DNA of 64,000 nt from Artemisia argyi (GCA_030686995.1 CM060691.1:88285055-88349054), one strand, 5' to 3'; shown: positions 1-12,221, counted from the first letter of the stretch. The notes: generated by a model from the sequence alone, not told the origin. A program made the numbers and translations.

Positions 1-808
1 TAGTTGTGATTAATTAGTTTTTTCTGTTGTTAGTTTCTTATAACTAATATTATTCTTTTCATCTTATAATTTATGTAGGTAACGTATTGAACCCAACACC
101 GTTGTCTAGGTTCAATCCGTTTGATGTTAAAAAAAACAAATTGCCGTCAAAGAAAAAACCAACGGGTGATGTTAGTGAGGCTGCCAAACCAGTAGAGTTT
201 GAGATTAATGTTCTGGGGAAGGCGATTGTTGATTAGGGAAAGGAGAGTAGTGTTGTTATTGCTGCAGTTGTTGCTGATTCGGAGAAAGAGAGTCAGAAGG
301 AGAAGGAGAAGGAGAAGGAGAAGGAGAAGGAGAAGGGGAAGGAGAAGGGGAAGGAGAAGGAGGAGAATGTTATTGAGAAGGTGGTGGAGAGTGAAGAGAA
401 TGTTATTGAGAAGGTGGTGGAGAGTGAGAATGAGGAGAGTGGGACGTTGGTTACATATAAATCAAAAAAGGGTAAAAAGGGTTCTGTTGTTGATGATAAG
501 AAGCTTAAGAAGAATATTAAGGTGACGGAGCCAGTTAAGATGACTCCGAAGAAGAAGTCTGATAAAGTAATATCAGAAGCTCTTGTTTTGAGATCCAAGA
601 AGCTGGTTCAGGAGGAAACTCCAACTCCTCCAAAGAAATGGAAATTAGTATTAGCAAAAGTTGATGATAGTTCAAAGAAACAAAAGCTTAAGGTTCCAAA
701 AGGTATATATATGTCCTAAATCCATGAAAATTGTTTTTATTTCATCTCTATTGCTTTAAGTTTTTCTATTTGAGTCTTTTTATCTAATTTAATATTATGT
801 TAAAAGTT

Positions 809-863
809 ATGGGATTGACAGTGATTCCCAGTGAATCCCATGGGATTCACAGTGAATCCCATG
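809..863. repeat. Palindrome cluster in intron 1
   Basis: Copies and half-copies of the palindrome AATCCCATGGGATT, separated by short links such as CACAGTG, lie in the intron between 703 and 1781. A second cluster lies in the same intron at 1648-1714. Confidence 0.8.
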
Positions 864-1647
864 ATATTTTAGTTATAGTAGTTGTACTTGAGCTTATTTG
901 ATTCTCTGTACAATTGGTTGCTTGAACTAAGTTGTTGAGTTAGTTTAATATAATGATTCTACATTAGTTTTAATCCTTAGATCAGTAGTCAGAAGTAAAT
1001 CTGCATTTAGTAGTTTTATATATAGCTTAAGAGGGTGTTTGGATCTGTGGAGTGTAGTGTGTTGTAGTTTTTAATTGACGGTCACTTAGAACTATTTTGT
1101 TTGTATAACTTTTATGCTGCTCAGAGTAGAATTATATTGGAAGTTTAATTGGTGAAAGTCAAATTGGCTTATCATTTCATTTTAGTTGGCTACTCTCATA
1201 ATCTGATCTTGCATTCATGTTGATTTGTTACAATTCGTGATTGTGCATATGATTTTTGTGATTTAACATGTTCATTTTACATCTGGAAATAGTTTTTAGC
1301 AATTGAATTCAGAATTAGTCAAAGTTTAGTGATCATCAAATAGTCAACTGTCATAGCATTTGATAATCTGTAGGCTGCTGAATTGGCATTAACATAGAAT
1401 AGTCTAAGGCTGTTTTAGATAGGGCTTTTGCTATTTTTGGAATCTCAGTATAGTAGACAAGATTTTGCCCCCATTGTTTCGAACCTTAGAGCTTATTAGG
1501 ATAGCTAATTCTTGTTTGCAGGTTAGGGCATTTTATTTTGTTTGCTGAATTTTCTTATTAACTGCATTGGTTCATATTGGTTTGTGATCTCAGGTTACTT
1601 ATTTGGTTTGAGTTTGTTTGATTGTACTCTAGCTTATTTTCAGTCCT

Positions 1648-1714
1648 GATCCCATGGGATTAATAATGAATCCCATGGGATTCATTATGAATCTCATGGG
1701 ATTCAATGTGAATC
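1648..1714. repeat. Palindrome cluster 2 in intron 1
   Basis: Four copies or near-copies of ATCCCATGGGATT with links such as AATAATGA and CATTATGA, about 20 bp apart, near the 3' end of intron 1. Confidence 0.8.
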
Positions 1715-2791
1715 TCTTTGTAATCAAGTGGTTTATATTATTTTTCTTTATTTTTTTTTATTATTATTTTTTTTAATGTAGATGTTGCTGAAAAGAATAT
1801 ATCAAAGAATAATGCTGATGAAAAGAATAAATCAAAGAGAAAGAGGGGAGATTCTTCCGTTTCGGTTAAAGAAGATAAGGGGAAGAAAGTGAAGGACGAT
1901 TCTGGTAAAGAAGATATTGTACCTGACAATGTGATGAAGCAGCTGATGAAGACTTTGTTGAAGAATTCAATGGTTAAAGTAGAAACTGATGAGGAGAATG
2001 AATCGAAGCCGAATAAGAAAGGCAAGAAGAAAGAAAAGGTGTTGACAGAAGAAGAAAAACGACATCAAGATTATCTGAAAAAAATTCCCATTCTTTAGGC
2101 TAGGTCAGCTCCTACCGCCCTTCATACTGCCATCCATGGCATAAAGAATGTTGATATTGAGAAGTTTTTGGAGGAGATAGGGTTTAGCTCATATTTCAAG
2201 TTTGATATAAACAAAATTCCGTCAAGGTTAGGTAGGTATGTTGTTGATAATTTTGATGCTGAGACTTGCGAGTTGAAGTTGGAAGGTGGGAAGTCAATTC
2301 AGGCCACTGTTAACAAAGTTCATGAGCTGTTAGGTATTCTGATTGGCGGCGAGACTTTGTTATCTTTAGAAACCAGGCCAGTGGGAGATGATTTTGAGAA
2401 TGTTTGGGTTGGTCAGTTTGAATCAAAATCTGCTAAGCAAATAAGAGTGAATGATATTGCTAGCAAGTTGATTGAGTCTAAGGATGTTGACTTCCTTTTT
2501 AAAGTCAACTTTCTTACCTTGTTTACGAATACAATGGGTGTGGTTGCTGGATTGCAGGGGAAATAAACCTTGATGTTGTTAAGCGTCTTCGTGAAGATAC
2601 TGATATTCGTAGTATTGATTGGTGTGAGTACATCTTTCATTGTCTTAAAGCCAGTAGAAAACCGACCACTCTTCAAAACAAATACATGGGGCCATATACC
2701 TTTCTTGCTGTAAGTTTTAAACTATATGAAGTTTTAATTTGTTTTTATGTTTGTGTGACATAATTGTTGACATATTATGTTTATATCATGT

Positions 2792-2884
2792 TACTGTGAA
2801 TCCCATGGGATTAACTGTGAATCCCATGGGATTCATACAAAATCCCATTGGATTAACTGTGAATCCCATGGGATTAACTGTGAC
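2792..2884. repeat. Palindrome cluster in intron 2
   Basis: Four to five copies of AATCCCATGGGATT spaced about 20 bp apart with links such as AACTGTG, filling the middle of the short intron 2710-2935. Confidence 0.85.
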
Positions 2885-3208
2885 ATATTTGTTGTATCTT
2901 TCTTACAATTTTTCGTTCCTTTTTTTTGTTTATAGCTTTTGTATTTAGATTCCACTAAGTACAACAAGCTTTCTTATGTCCGCATACGTCCGGCCATCAA
3001 ACATTGGTCGTCTTTCTTAATGTCAAAAAGGGAGGACATGGAATTGAAAGAAGAGGTTATGGGGACGTTAGATGTTTATGATGAATCTAAGCTTCCGGAG
3101 ACGGAAGGTTTTGTTGCTGGTTGTTCTACTGAGAGTTCTTACAAGGAGGTTTGTTTAATTCCTTGTTTTATTTTATTGTGATAGTTCTTTATGTGTGAGC
3201 ATGTTTAG

Positions 3209-3360
3209 GATCCCATGGGATTCATAAACAATCCCATGGGATTCACAGTTAATCCCATGGGATTCATACACAATCCCATGGGATTCACAGTTAATCCTAT
3301 GGGCTTACATGGGATTAACTTTTGAATCCCATGGGATTGTGTATGAATCCCATGGATTCA
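3209..3360. repeat. Palindrome cluster in intron 3
   Basis: Seven to eight copies of the same palindrome, the densest cluster, fill most of intron 3149-3405. One copy near 3295-3304 has degenerated to CCTATGGG. Confidence 0.85.
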
Positions 3361-3702
3361 ATGTGCTTATCTTATTATGAATATTCCTATTTGTTTTTTC
3401 TCCAGGAATTGCTTAAAAAAATTGAAGAAAAGTTATCTGTTATAAGCAATGAAAGACTTGCTGTTGAAGAATTGTTGGTTATAGGCGGTGTAGAGTTTCC
3501 TGCCGATCCAAAGCTCATTGAACTTCATCAAAGGTATGTTCAGATCCTCGAGCATCCTATCTCATTGAATGGTGAAGATCTTCATCGAGCTGATGATAAT
3601 GGAGGTGCTGAGGGAGATGTTGATACTGTAACTGATAAACGCCTATCTGGTACCGATCCTTAATTCCGATAGGCTGTTGTGGTTCTCTTTTGTACTTGAA
3701 AC

Positions 3703-4635
3703 TGATGCGTAGGGATTGCACCAGGCTTTACCTCTCGAGGGATCTAGAGAAGCTTACAACCCCCACCAGGCAGTGTACCTGGTCGATGTAGTATAGTATA
3801 ATGACAAGTACCGGGGGATTGATCGTTCAGCTTGGAATAGTTTCGCTAGGATTAGAAAACCAAAAGACTAGGTCTAGAGATGAGGGATGATTCTTTTTCT
3901 ATTTTTTAGTTTTTATAAAAGCAATTAAAAATCTCGGGTTTGAAGGAGTTGGGCGGAATTAGTTGCTAGTCAACTAACCCAATTACTAAGATGCAATCAA
4001 AATAAAATACTAGAAATGAAAATAAACTAAATTATACTAAAGGTGGGAGCAATATATGGGAGAATTGTGTTTACTTAGATTTCACTACTCCCTAGATATC
4101 TTTAACATGTTAATTACTTGTTACAGTTGCGTAGATGACGGATTGTATTCCTTAAAACCATTCATGGGGTGGCATACTTACTTCCCCAACCCTATAAGCG
4201 CCTACTTCACTCCTATGTCGAGCCGACTAAGAAGCTCCTAACATGGGATCATTAGAATTTGCTCATGCATTAAATACAACCAATAATTGTTAGGTCACCA
4301 TTTTACAACATAACCACTACGATTTCTAGAGAGAGAAAGTAAGTAGAGAGAGAGTGAGTAGAAGGAACACTTAATATGAAAATAAGAGACTAATGATATT
4401 ACTAGGTGAACCAACCACCTCAAATGAGGTGTTACAAGACTATTTATAGGTAAGGATTAGGGCTTCACCATACTTTGTCGATATTACAAACTTAGCCCTT
4501 AGACTTTATCCAAACCTATAAACTTAGCATAAAACTTTATAAAACATATAAAATAACTAACGTATTAACTAAATAATGCAACCTATAACAAAATTCAATG
4601 ACCGACACTTGAAATAATAAAGTCTATTCCAAACA
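3703..4635 (-). repeat. 3' LTR of a minus-strand Copia element (probable)
   Basis: On the minus strand the polypurine tract AGGGGGAGAT (plus 4636-4645) is followed at once by TGTTTGGAATAG, the expected tract-LTR junction. The other end is placed at TG 3703 or 3706, just after the broken gene. A minus-strand TATA-like box CCTATAAATAG lies at 4440-4450. I found no matching second LTR, so the left end is inferred from the terminal dinucleotide only. Confidence 0.5.
4440..4450 (-). promoter_or_regulatory. TATA-like box in Copia LTR
   Basis: CCTATAAATAG on the minus strand inside the putative LTR, in the sense of the element. Position and sequence fit an LTR promoter; use is untested. Confidence 0.4.
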
Positions 4636-5085
4636 ATCTCCCCCTAAGTGTTGGTCATCAAAGGTTGCTCGACGTCGTCATATTCTATACTTTGACTTTG
4701 TAGTTGACGTCTTCAAAAATAGTTAGCAAAATCTTTCATCGTTCTTTGTACTTCGTTCTTTGTTGATGTGATGGTGATCATGTTATGAAGTTGCCTGCCG
4801 ATCGTCACTTCTGTGTCTGTGGTGGTTGTCCGCCATTCCAACATGCTCATACATCTTGGGACTTTGACTTTTGAAAGCACGAAGTTCCTTTGCATACTCT
4901 AAGATCTTTAGTCTTTATACTTTGCAGATTCTTCTTTTTGGCGTAGAATCTTTCTTTGAACTTTGTTGTGCTAAGATCTTTGGGGGAGCTTTCATCTGCT
5001 TTAAGATGTATGTATGAGCATGCTGGAATCTACCATCATGGAGGTGATGTACCTGCAGATAAACAGTTAGCAATAATCAACTGGT
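4636..5085 (-). other. Non-coding 3' region of the Copia element, left part
   Basis: No credible coding region. It begins with the polypurine tract at 4636-4645 and is interrupted at 5086 by the solo LTR. It continues at 8848. Confidence 0.45.
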
Positions 5086-8000
5086 TGATGAGTGCTCAAA
5101 CACTCATCATTTTTGGTCTAATCTGAACTGCAAAACATACAAAAACACTCAGAAATGCATTAAAATACTAAAAATATTTCAAAATTGTGTTTTATATGTT
5201 TTAGATGCAAAATGAGCAAAAACAAATGAAAAACGCACAAAGTTTGCAAAATTGGCAGTTTCAGTCCCTCAACTTTCATAAAATTACAAATCTAGTCCCT
5301 GGATATTCAAAATATAGAAAATTATCACCAAAGGTCCTTTTACAATCATAAGTTGTCATATTTTGTCCTTTGGTGAAAAATTGGAAAGTTTTGGAAATTT
5401 ACACTTTTGGTCCCTGGAGTTTCAAATATTGGCAGAAAAGGTCCCTGGTGGGATAATTTTGGAAGAAAAATCATTTTTGGTCCTTGGAAACTCAAAAGTT
5501 ATCACATTTGATCCCTTGATGAAATGTTTGAGGAATTTACAAAATTGGTCCCTAAAGTTTCAAATTTGGCAAAAATAGTCCCTGGAATTTTAAAACATAA
5601 AAATTATCAAATAAAATCCTTGTACTATTTATACTTGGCAAATTACATCCTTTTGATAACTTTGGGCATGTTACATTTTCAGTCCCTAACATTTCAGAAA
5701 TTACACAAATGGCCCTTGTGATTAATTTCTATAAAACCAAACGGACCTTACTTATTATTTTCACCCACTTTTTACAAATCCAACCCAACACAAGCCCATA
5801 ACCCTACCCTTAGCCCAATCACCCAAACAGCCCACCCCCTAATTTATAACTCCCCCGTTTATATCAAAAAAACCGGTCAAAGAAGGTCAAACCTTCACCC
5901 CTTCCACCTCCACTTGCTCTGATAATCCACTGCAACACCCCACATCCCCCCTCCTCCACATCATCACCCCATACCTTGTTCCCCTTCCAAATACTAACCT
6001 CCAAGATGCATTTAATACCCCAAATACCTCACAAGCAAACCCCAACTGCCAATTGAGTTTTTCCCGCCAAAAAGAGAATTCAAGGGTAGGGATCAAAAGA
6101 AGATATCCAAGGGTCCAAATCAAAGTGGGAACTGCTCAGATACCTTCCCTCAGCCCTATAAGTCAAAAAAAAAAGAAGCCAGAGATAAAGTAGTAGCCCG
6201 TAGTTAGTTTTAGTTTTAATATAGTTTAGCAAAAATCGTTTCTATGTAATTTCCTTGTTTATTATAAAATTCAGTTCAAACCCAGTGTATGCAGTGTTTT
6301 TATTGTATTTAAGTCAACCTTTATTATCTATTTTAGTTACCTACAGTTTTAATTTCATTTTGGCATAAATAATTTGAAATTCCAAATTAGCTTCAATACT
6401 GAAATAAGTTGTTGTTATTTAGTTGTTTAAGCTTAATTTAGTCACTCATGGAAGTTTCATAAGCTCAGCACAGTTTGTACAAGTTTAAAGCTCAAATTCC
6501 ACCGAGGTCAACAAAAATCAAAGGGATGTTCATGATGATTATTAGTTGTTTCAGGAGAATGTTGGTTGTGGTTTCTGGTTAATTAGCTTGGTGATAAGCT
6601 CCCATGAGCTTTTTGATTATGATTTGAGGTATACTTCCCTGATTTCTGTCTCAATTCACTTTTGTGGTTACTTAGCAGTTTCAATTACTCATCCTTGTTT
6701 GTGCTTGACATGGAGCTTATTTTTTGTTCATTATAACTCTCACCGAGTTCATATAGCTTATATTATAGATTAGGGTCAGTTAGATTGCTTCTAGTTATCA
6801 TTTCCTTCACCAAACCAAAATCAAAACAGTAGGTTAAGGGAGTGTTTAGTTTAGGCTGTTTGGGGGGCTAAGGGAGTTCAAAGTTGTTGCTTATGCCCAA
6901 AACATGTTTACTTAGGTAATTTTAGGTCACTATAATACCAAGTTTCAGGGTCATTAACACCAAAAGTCAATATCACATCTTAACCACCACCACAGTTAAC
7001 TGTGGTGGTAATTAAGTCCCATGAACCCTTAAATTGGTTTGTAACTAGTAACTCTAGGTTAAGCTAGCTTTATTTTAGCTTTAAACAACATTTCAAGTAA
7101 GCATGGAGCATTAGAATCTCACCATAGTCAAAGCTCATGTTTTTGTTATAAAGTCAAACTTTACACATTTCAGTTTTTTTCCAAAAGTGCATGAATTTTG
7201 TAGAATTTTCAGATGAGTTTTAGACCTTGAAACTTTCAGGTCTTGTTGTCCCCCACCTCAACTCCAAAGTCCCATGTTTCTTTCATTTTTAGTATTTTTC
7301 TAGTGGGCCCCACTTTGCCCCAAACCCAGCTGCAGGGCAAGCTGTGCCCTGCTACAGCAGCTGCACACCCAAACACCACCCTTTGGTGGTGGTTTCCAGC
7401 CACTTCAGTGGTTCCCATGGCCACAACTCAGCTCATTTCAACCCCCCTCCTAGTAGGGATCATGTATTGACCTTTGCTTTGACCTGAGAACCACTGGGAC
7501 CCACCTCAATCAAGGCCTAAAGTCTGTCCCCATTTTCAGTTTCAAACAAGATTCCATGTGCTTATTTTGAAGCTTAATTGCTTATTGTGTGGTCCACCTC
7601 TGCTTTTTCTGGCTTATACTTGTCTAATACACTCAGTTGAATCAGATTAACCCATTGTGGGCCCCCCTAGCTGCTTAAATTACCATTTTCCCTTGACAGT
7701 TGACCAAAGTCAACTGTCAACCAAATAAGCACTTGCTTTGCTTATTTTTAAGCTCCAAGATAATTATTTTTGTAAAAGTTTCTTATTTTCAGTAGTGTAA
7801 CAAGTTTCCAAAAGAAAAATTCCAAAAAACCAATTTATTTCTAAGTGATAGTTTCTATTTAATTTTATTTAAATTTTATTTTTTCAATTTTATATTTTTA
7901 TTAAGTACTTAGCTATTTTATATTTTTATTAAATTACTCATATATTAAAGTATTTATAATAATTTTTTCAGAATTTTATTTTATCATTAAGTATTTATTA

Positions 8001-8847
8001 GATTTAATCTTAGTTTTATTTATAATTAATTAATAATTAGTTTTAAATAGCATAATTAGTTTTTATTAAGCAAAACTGAGTTTTTATATTTTTCCTAGCT
8101 TTTATATAATGTAAAATAATTTTAGAAATTTTCTTGTAATTTTTACTGTTCATTTACTATTATTCTTAATTTAAAATAATTTATGTAGGAAATTAATAAT
8201 TAATTAGTAATTAATTAATATAAAAACCACAAAAAGACAAAAATACTTATTTTTAATTTTAAAATTAGTTTTTAGTTATTTTATAATTTTAAAAATTTTA
8301 TTTTCACCTTTTTAGTATTTAAATAATATTGTATTATATTTAAGTTACTTAAATATTAATAATAAGTAATAATTAGTATTTAATTAATAATAAATAATTA
8401 GTTAGTGTTAAAATTTATTTTCTTTTTCTAAAAAATTTTCTTTTACTTTTAAGTTTGTAAAAAAGTCATTTTCACCCCCTGGGTGTTTTCAGATTTCCGT
8501 TTTCACTTTTTATTTCGTACGTTTACGTTTTATTTAAACGTAACGTACGCGTTTTTAAGTTTTAAACATCTCTAGTTTTTTTGACTTTCCAGTCTTGTTA
8601 ATATAGTGTATTTAAGCTCTTATCTTTCATATTCCAGTAGTGTAATCATCACAACTCACTTATACCCATTTCCGTCCAATTTCACCCGATCACAAACCCG
8701 TTTTAATACCATCCACACCTCGTCGGGACATAACGACCCGGGGAAACACTATACTTCCACGGAGATTGGTTCTAGGCTATTTGACTATTATAGTTGACCA
8801 TTCACAAGTTGTTGACCAATAATTATCTGACGGTTTAGCGCCAATCA
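5086..8847 (+). mobile_element. Solo LTR, family A copy 1
   Basis: A 3762-bp block begins TGATGAGTG and ends GCCAATCA. It is flanked by CTGGT (5081-5085) and CCGGT (8848-8852), a 5-bp target duplication with one mismatch. The same sequence recurs in reverse at 27411-31302 with matching ends and a perfect duplication, which fixes the boundaries. No internal domain is attached, so it is a solo LTR left by LTR-LTR recombination. The first 650 bp repeat phrases around 'GGTCCCTGG...TTTCAAA'; 7840-8460 is very AT-rich. A TATA-like CCCTATAAG near 6152-6160 supports transcription on the plus strand. Superfamily not determined; length and style suggest Ty3/gypsy. Confidence 0.8.
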
Positions 8848-10952
8848 CCGGTACTTACAGATAAGGAATTAGAGCTCGTCAACAGCATATTGTGAAGACT
8901 CCTTCTAATCCTTTTCCAGGCCGTTCCCATATCAGATACTCCCGAAGGAGCTTACGAGACCTACTAAGTAGCTCAATGACTGGGTGAGTCGCTGGGGATC
9001 ACTCCACAACTATAGACCGCTATGGAACCACCGCGAACACTAAGCGTAACCCTTGTGGGGTTACTGAAGTGACCTGCTGTCAAGGCTGTTTGATGTTGAC
9101 CCTGGCAGGAATTTCCGTTCAATCATTGAGAAATACATTTGTAATTCTCTCATAAACGTTGTCGGCAGATTGCTAAGATCTGCGAAGGACTCGATAATTT
9201 ACAGCTGGTGCCCATTGATGTAGAACACCAGTTGTAGAAATACTAAGTGTTCCTAAGAGATCTTTGATGTATCTCATGGCTCTAGACTCGATAAGTGCAC
9301 ACTTAGGTTTCCTATGCGGAGACTAGGGAGGGGTCTCCTGCTTCAATATCAACCATCTTTAAGAGATAAGTCGATAGATTACACTGGTTCCCCGTGAGAA
9401 TGAAACAAGCTCTTTTAAGAGAACTTGAGTGGTTAAGAAGGTTTAGTAAATTGCGTCACTGGGTCCATGACGACTTTATCTTCAATACCGGTGTTACCTT
9501 AGCAGCAACCAGTCGCATACGAGTTGAACCCGGTGTCTGCCCTAAGGTTGAACATATGGAGGGCTATTTCTTTTCACCATTTTCTTTTACATTTCTTTTT
9601 AATTCTTCAACTCCTTCTTTCCCCTTTCATTCTTTTCTCATTTTTTTGTATCATACCTAAGGACTTATAATTCTAACTATTGGTGATGTCCTTGGGTAGA
9701 TCCCTCCGGCTCTGGCGGATTATAGGACGGTTTTTCCTATATTAATCACCTTATAACTCCATGATTATCCGACAATAGCCAAGAAACCTTTGAAAATCTC
9801 TCAAAGTGTTTGTTATTATCAAACATTTTGTTTAACACTTTGAGAGTTTTATGTTAACTTTTGAACGGCTCCCCCTTCACATGTGCTCAGAAGTATTTAA
9901 GAAATTTGCATATGCGGGAGGAGCAAGCATTTTTTTGAATTGATCCACTTTCAGTGAACCTGACCGAATCGAGACACGCTTACATCACTAGTTAGACTAG
10001 CTTGAAGTTATTACCCGGCCTGGTCAAATCCACAGAAAGTTTCTCGAAATGGTACACTTCTACTAAGACAAATCCTTTTCGAGACACGCTTACGTGGCTA
10101 GTTAAAGAGTTCTATTGTCAGCTTTTAGGTGACAACTAGCTCTAGTAACTAACTTGATGTTATTACCCGTCAAGGATAAGTCTTTTCGAGTTTACAAACT
10201 TTTATGTCTTATCAATTCCTGGGTCAATTCTGAGTCTAACTCGTACAAGATTTGACTTTAAGCAACTTTCGAACTTTAATATTTTAATCACTTTCACTTT
10301 CTCCCCCTCAAAAATAGCATATGAGATGTTTTTTTTGATAAACTTTTGATTAAAATATGCTTTTTGAGTCTTATGGGGAGATATCAACAAGAACTTTTGT
10401 TTTGTAAACGATGAGTTTTTCAAGTGCTCCCCCTCAACAAGTGAATACTCATTGAGGTGAAATACTTTTCTTTTGAGCAGAATTATAAAAAATCAGAAAA
10501 TGTTTGATTAATTCTACTCAAAAGTAAGAAGCCTTCGCTTCTTATATAAGGATTGAGGCACTGATGCGAACCTCAGGGTCCTTTCTTTACAAGTGCGGGT
10601 TGTACACTGTTATGTGTGCACAAACCATTAAGCATGATTATGACAGAACATTTTGTTTTGGAAATACTCCCCCTCAAAATTCGCATATTTTTGAGAATTT
10701 TAAACTTTTGAAGCGAATTAGGGAGTAAAGATTTGAAAAAATCTTGAACAAAATTTTGAAAAGTTTTGAAAATCCTTTTGAAAAAATTTGAATAAATTTT
10801 GCTCAAGATTAAGAAGTTTTAGTTAAGCTTAGCATGAGAACTTCTTTTGGTTTTCAAGGAAAAGTGCACGTTTGGTTTTAATGAATGGTTTAGCAAGGCA
10901 CTCTCCTTTCTCTGAAACCCGAGTTGTACACTGAAATGAGTGCACAAGTCGG

Positions 10953-11005
<53 letters not shown>

Positions 11006-11632
11006 CAAAATTAGTTTTCTATTAAACAAAGCACCCCCCCTCAAATAATGAACATTATTCGAGAGATAGTCTTCTTGAGCAAAATTGAGAATCGTATTAA
11101 AGAAATACTTTTTGAAAAATTCTAGAGATGATTCTGCTCAAGGTTTTAGAAAACGTAATCAAGTATTATACCACAAAGAATGCTTGAAATTCAAAAATCT
11201 TTTACTGTTGAAAGTTGTTTGAGACTCGGAGTCTCTCTTTTGAGTTTTTAAAAAATCTGAAAAAGATTTCCATCGAAAGTTGAACCTCATGGGTTCTTTT
11301 TGAAGTTTTGATTTTGTGATAGATGGAAAACTTCCGGTATTTGGTATGTTCAAATCAAAGACATTCTTTTAGAGAAACCAAAGCATTCTAGATTTTGAAA
11401 ATTTGAAAGGTTTCGAATGACTTGCTTTGGTCTCCACACTTGCTTTATGATTTCGTGAAAGTTTTTTCCCCCTAAAAAACATGTTCCATTTTGACAATGT
11501 AAAGCAAAATTTGTTTTAATGGAGGAACATAGTTTTGAAGATTCGAAGTTTTTACACAAAGAAAGAAGATTCTTAAATAATTTGACTCACTTGGTTTTTA
11601 AGAAAATTTTGCAAATCATCTGGAGTCAAACA
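8848..11632 (-). other. Non-coding 3' region of the Copia element with repeated polypurine tracts
   Basis: Lies between the Copia stop codon (11633-11635) and the solo LTR. No open frame looks real. On the minus strand, tracts of the type GAGGGGGAG occur at 9869-9878, 10301-10309, 10427-10435, 10667-10675, 11033-11042 and 11468-11472. Several sit next to short inverted repeats, for example AATAATGAACATTATT at 11044. A module around GTTGTACACTG...GTGCACAA occurs twice, near 10600 and 10925. A run of 47 T lies at 10955-11001. Confidence 0.55.
10955..11001. repeat. Poly(T) run, 47 nt
   Basis: Uninterrupted T from 10955 to 11001 inside the Copia 3' region. On the element's own strand it reads as poly(A). 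Confidence 0.95.
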
Positions 11633-11860
11633 TCACATACCAATTTGGTGAACTAAATCAACAAACCTTGATGGAGGTAATGCCTTTGTAAACAAGTCCG
11701 CCAACTGGTATTCAGTACCCAAACTACGAGAAGACGACTCTATTATATCAAGAATGGTTGGAGTCTGTGCAAATGGATTGAAGAACGTATTTCCATCATA
11801 ATCTGTAGGTTGTGGTACTGATTATTGTTATGGATCTTCAGCTGATTGTCTGGAGTTAGA
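11633..11860 (-). pseudogene. Copia pol C-terminal remnant fused to linker by deletion
   Basis: The minus strand reads TEYQLADLFTKALP, then SRF, DLVHQIGM and a TGA stop (11633-11635). This is the conserved end of Copia RNase H. Directly before it, near 11720, comes a Ser-rich linker segment (NPFAQTPTILDIIESSSR) that in related elements lies before reverse transcriptase. Reverse transcriptase and most of RNase H have therefore been removed by one internal deletion. Upstream, two stops lie in frame around 11820-11835, so the piece is dead. Confidence 0.65.
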
Positions 11861-12221
11861 AGCGGTTTGTCCTACTGTTTGTTGGAGATGCAATTGGAGG
11901 ACCGTCTATCCCAACAGATGTTGTTGTTTGTTGAGGTGAATCAGGTACTTGATTATTATCAAGATGTGCAGCGGAAATTGGTGAGACCTCAAAGGGACGG
12001 TTGACAATCATATCATCAAACAATGGAGCAAACAATGATTCCACTTCTTGACGGGAGAGTGACAAAGGTTCAGCCGAAGATTCCAGAAAGTTTAGAAGGT
12101 TGAATGCGGGTCCTAAGCTGTTTTGCTCGGAAGCCATTGCTGAAGTGCGGGTTCGAAACTGAATTATTCCGAAGCCATTGTCATTAAGCTCGGGTCCGAA
12201 ACTGAGTTGTTCCGAAGCCAT
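11856..12221 (-). pseudogene. Copia polyprotein linker fragment (MASEQ-type)
   Basis: A minus-strand frame starts MASEQLSFGPELN and repeats MASEQNSLGPAFN about 30 residues later. It runs through an acidic, Ser/Pro-rich stretch ending in SPTNSRTNRF before a stop. I recall such MASEQ-type linkers between integrase and reverse transcriptase in Copia elements of Asteraceae. The tandem MASEQ suggests a local duplication. It is out of frame with the next piece (11633-11860). Confidence 0.55.

Larger units (their letters stand above)
79..3663 (+). pseudogene. Broken Ulp1/plant-mobile-domain-like gene, four exons
   Basis: Four exons join with correct splice sites and phase: about 79-702, 1782-2709, 2936-3148 and 3406-3663. 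The first half is a Lys/Glu-rich charged linker with a run of KE repeats at 292-360. The second is a globular domain with segments such as FLEEIGFSSYFKF, LGRYVVDNF, FTNTMG, DIDWCEY-like (IRSIDWCEYIF) and GPYTFLA/LLYLDSTK. From memory this resembles the N-terminal half of Asteraceae proteins annotated as Ulp1-family or plant-mobile-domain proteins; no protease domain follows. It is broken: TAG at 234-236, TAG at 2096-2098 (a position where Lys, AAG, would fit) and a one-base frameshift near 2557-2560, consistent with loss of one G from a G run. Exon 4 ends at TAA 3661-3663, just before a Copia LTR, so the 3' part is missing. The start of the gene lies left of the window. The family call is recall, not a search. 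Confidence 0.6.

Noticed and set aside
199..525. Arg/Leu-rich frame and its minus-strand Ser/Phe-rich partner
   Set aside because: Other frames of the KE-repeat part of exon 1.
7236..7470. Overlapping frames on both strands in solo LTR copy 1, and the like at 28872-29156 in copy 2
   Set aside because: GC-rich patch of the LTR; the frames are not kept between the two copies beyond shared sequence.
9394..9660. Plus-strand frame of 88 residues
   Set aside because: Antisense in the Copia 3' region, with no domain and a low-complexity Phe/Ser end.
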